Of a stretch of DNA of 64,000 bases, positions 63,186-64,000 are shown one piece after another. The notes under the pieces are model-generated. The model saw nothing but the letters and a program-made list of their open reading frames with translations, was not told the DNA's origin and ran no database searches. The translations under genes and the position numbers were made by a program. Location of the stretch: contig NZ_CP082362.1 of NCBI RefSeq assembly GCF_020740535.1, forward strand, positions 4,586,501 through 4,650,500, given 5' to 3'. Origin of the DNA: Streptomyces profundus. GTDB taxonomy: Bacteria > Actinomycetota > Actinomycetes > Streptomycetales > Streptomycetaceae. Position 1 is the first letter of the stretch, and each line of letters begins with the position of its first letter.

Positions 63186-64000
63186 GTGACTGTCTCCCAA
63201 CTCCCCGTAGAGTTAAGCCCCCTGACCTCGTCCGCCGCACTCACCCAGCTGCTGTTCGACGCGCGGGAGGACCTCCACGAGCCGTGGCGTCGCCTCTTCG
63301 GCTCGGCCGCGTTCGCCTACCAGGAGGGACTGACACACCAGGAGCGCACGGAGCTGTCGTACCGGCGGCTGCGTGTGGTGAACGCGGCGCTGCCCGACCC
63401 CTGGGCCCTGGCCGGTGACGCCGAGGCGCTGAGCGCACTGCACGAGTGGGCCGGAGTGGCGGACGCGGGCCTGACGACGATCCTCAGCATCCACTACAAC
63501 CTGTTCCTCGGGAGCCTGCGCGAACACGACCACGGCGACCGGGATCTGGGGCCCTACCTGCGGATGGAGCGGGTCGGCACCTTCCTCTGCACCGAGCAGG
63601 CGCACGGGAACGACGCGCCTCAGCTACAGACCACGGCCACCCTCGATCGGGCCACGGGCACCCTCACGCTCGACACGCCGACCCCGGGGGCACGCAAGTG
63701 GATGCCCAACACATCGAGCGTCGGCGGCCCGAAGGACGCGCTGGTGGCGGCGCGGCTGGTGATCGACGACGCGGACCACGGCGTCTTCCTCTTCCTGACG
63801 CCGCTCACCGACGCGAGCGGGCGCCATCTGCCGGGCGTCGAGGTCGAACCGCTCCCGCAGACCGCCAGCAGCCCCGTGGACCACTGCGCCACCTCGTTCC
63901 ACGGCGTCCGACTGCCTTGGACGGCCATGCTCCAGGGCGACCACGGGCGCCTGACGCCCGAGGGCGGGTTCACCTCCTCCCTGGGGAGCTCCCGCAAACG
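63186..64000 (+). CDS. Acyl-CoA oxidase/dehydrogenase-like flavoprotein (3' end outside window)
   Basis: 271 codons are visible. The protein starts VTVSQLPVELSPLTSSAALTQLLFD and shows acyl-CoA oxidase features: LTHQERTELSYRRLRVVNAAL, YLRMERVGTFLCTEQAHGND (where the flavin-contacting Thr is expected), TATLDRATGTLTLDTPTPGARKWMPN and GVFLFLTPLTDASG. The enzyme would oxidise an acyl thioester. The GTG at 63186 is the only plausible start, but no clear ribosome site precedes it. Codon 10 is TTA (63213-63215), rare in Streptomyces and read by the bldA tRNA, suggesting expression tied to development or secondary metabolism. Confidence 0.85.
   Translation, partial: MTVSQLPVELSPLTSSAALTQLLFDAREDLHEPWRRLFGSAAFAYQEGLTHQERTELSYRRLRVVNAALPDPWALAGDAEALSALHEWAGVADAGLTTILSIHYNLFLGSLREHDHGDRDLGPYLRMERVGTFLCTEQAHGNDAPQLQTTATLDRATGTLTLDTPTPGARKWMPNTSSVGGPKDALVAARLVIDDADHGVFLFLTPLTDASGRHLPGVEVEPLPQTASSPVDHCATSFHGVRLPWTAMLQGDHGRLTPEGGFTSSLGSSRK

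Overview
The window comes from a high-GC Gram-positive actinomycete, almost certainly Streptomyces or a close relative. The evidence is strong third-position G/C bias, frequent GTG starts, 4-nt GTGA/ATGA gene overlaps, a DmdR/IdeR-type iron box, a copy of a C/G-rich palindromic repeat of the Streptomyces type, a rare TTA leucine codon, and sugar ABC importers without their own ATPase. I saw no rRNA, tRNA, CRISPR array, transposase or integrase.

Layout. 1-4.5 kb: sugar catabolism (tail of a secreted PKD/CBM6 glucose-dehydrogenase-like protein, a ThuA/ThuB-like pair, divergent LacI regulator). 4.6-9.7 kb: ferric-siderophore ABC importer behind an iron box, followed by an AraC regulator. 9.8-18.8 kb: ordinary chromosomal genes (small membrane protein, ferric-reductase-like membrane protein, UvrA paralogue, AraC/VOC pair, two-gene convergent MFS/methyltransferase, HxlR regulator divergent from an NADPH:quinone-type oxidoreductase). 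19.3-21.3 kb: secreted pectate lyase and a small anchored protein. 21.3-29.7 kb: MFS exporter coupled to a Ser/Thr kinase with an extracellular solute-binding domain, then a VWA protein opposite a MoxR-type AAA ATPase operon with two paralogous anchored proteins. 29.9-37.7 kb: two divergent sugar transport units, a CUT1-type importer (binding protein plus two permeases) and a ROK regulator with xylFGH. 37.9-38.7 kb: an SGNH hydrolase gene split by a frameshift.

39.0-62.7 kb is the most unusual part: a type VII secretion (T7SS)-like locus. An ECF sigma factor is coupled to an anchored protein and an EssC/EccC-type triple-ATPase-domain FtsK/SpoIIIE protein that carries its own beta-grasp-like and FHA-like N-terminus. 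Facing it are three small substrate-like genes (two WXG100-size helical proteins without a WXG motif, and a longer acidic protein). Divergent from these is an 11.8-kb gene for a 3,939-residue protein with a T7SS-substrate-like helical N-terminus, membrane segments, a Pro/Thr-rich stalk and degenerate beta-rich repeats. It is translationally coupled to a beta-helix/EccA-type AAA fusion and followed by a membrane-anchored ricin-type lectin. EccB, EccD and mycosin genes are absent from the window. The likely logic is sigma-controlled export or surface display of a giant protein, but this is inference.

62.7-64 kb: a decayed lasso-peptide B1/B2 remnant, then the start of an acyl-CoA-oxidase-like gene with a TTA codon at position 10, which suggests bldA-dependent expression.
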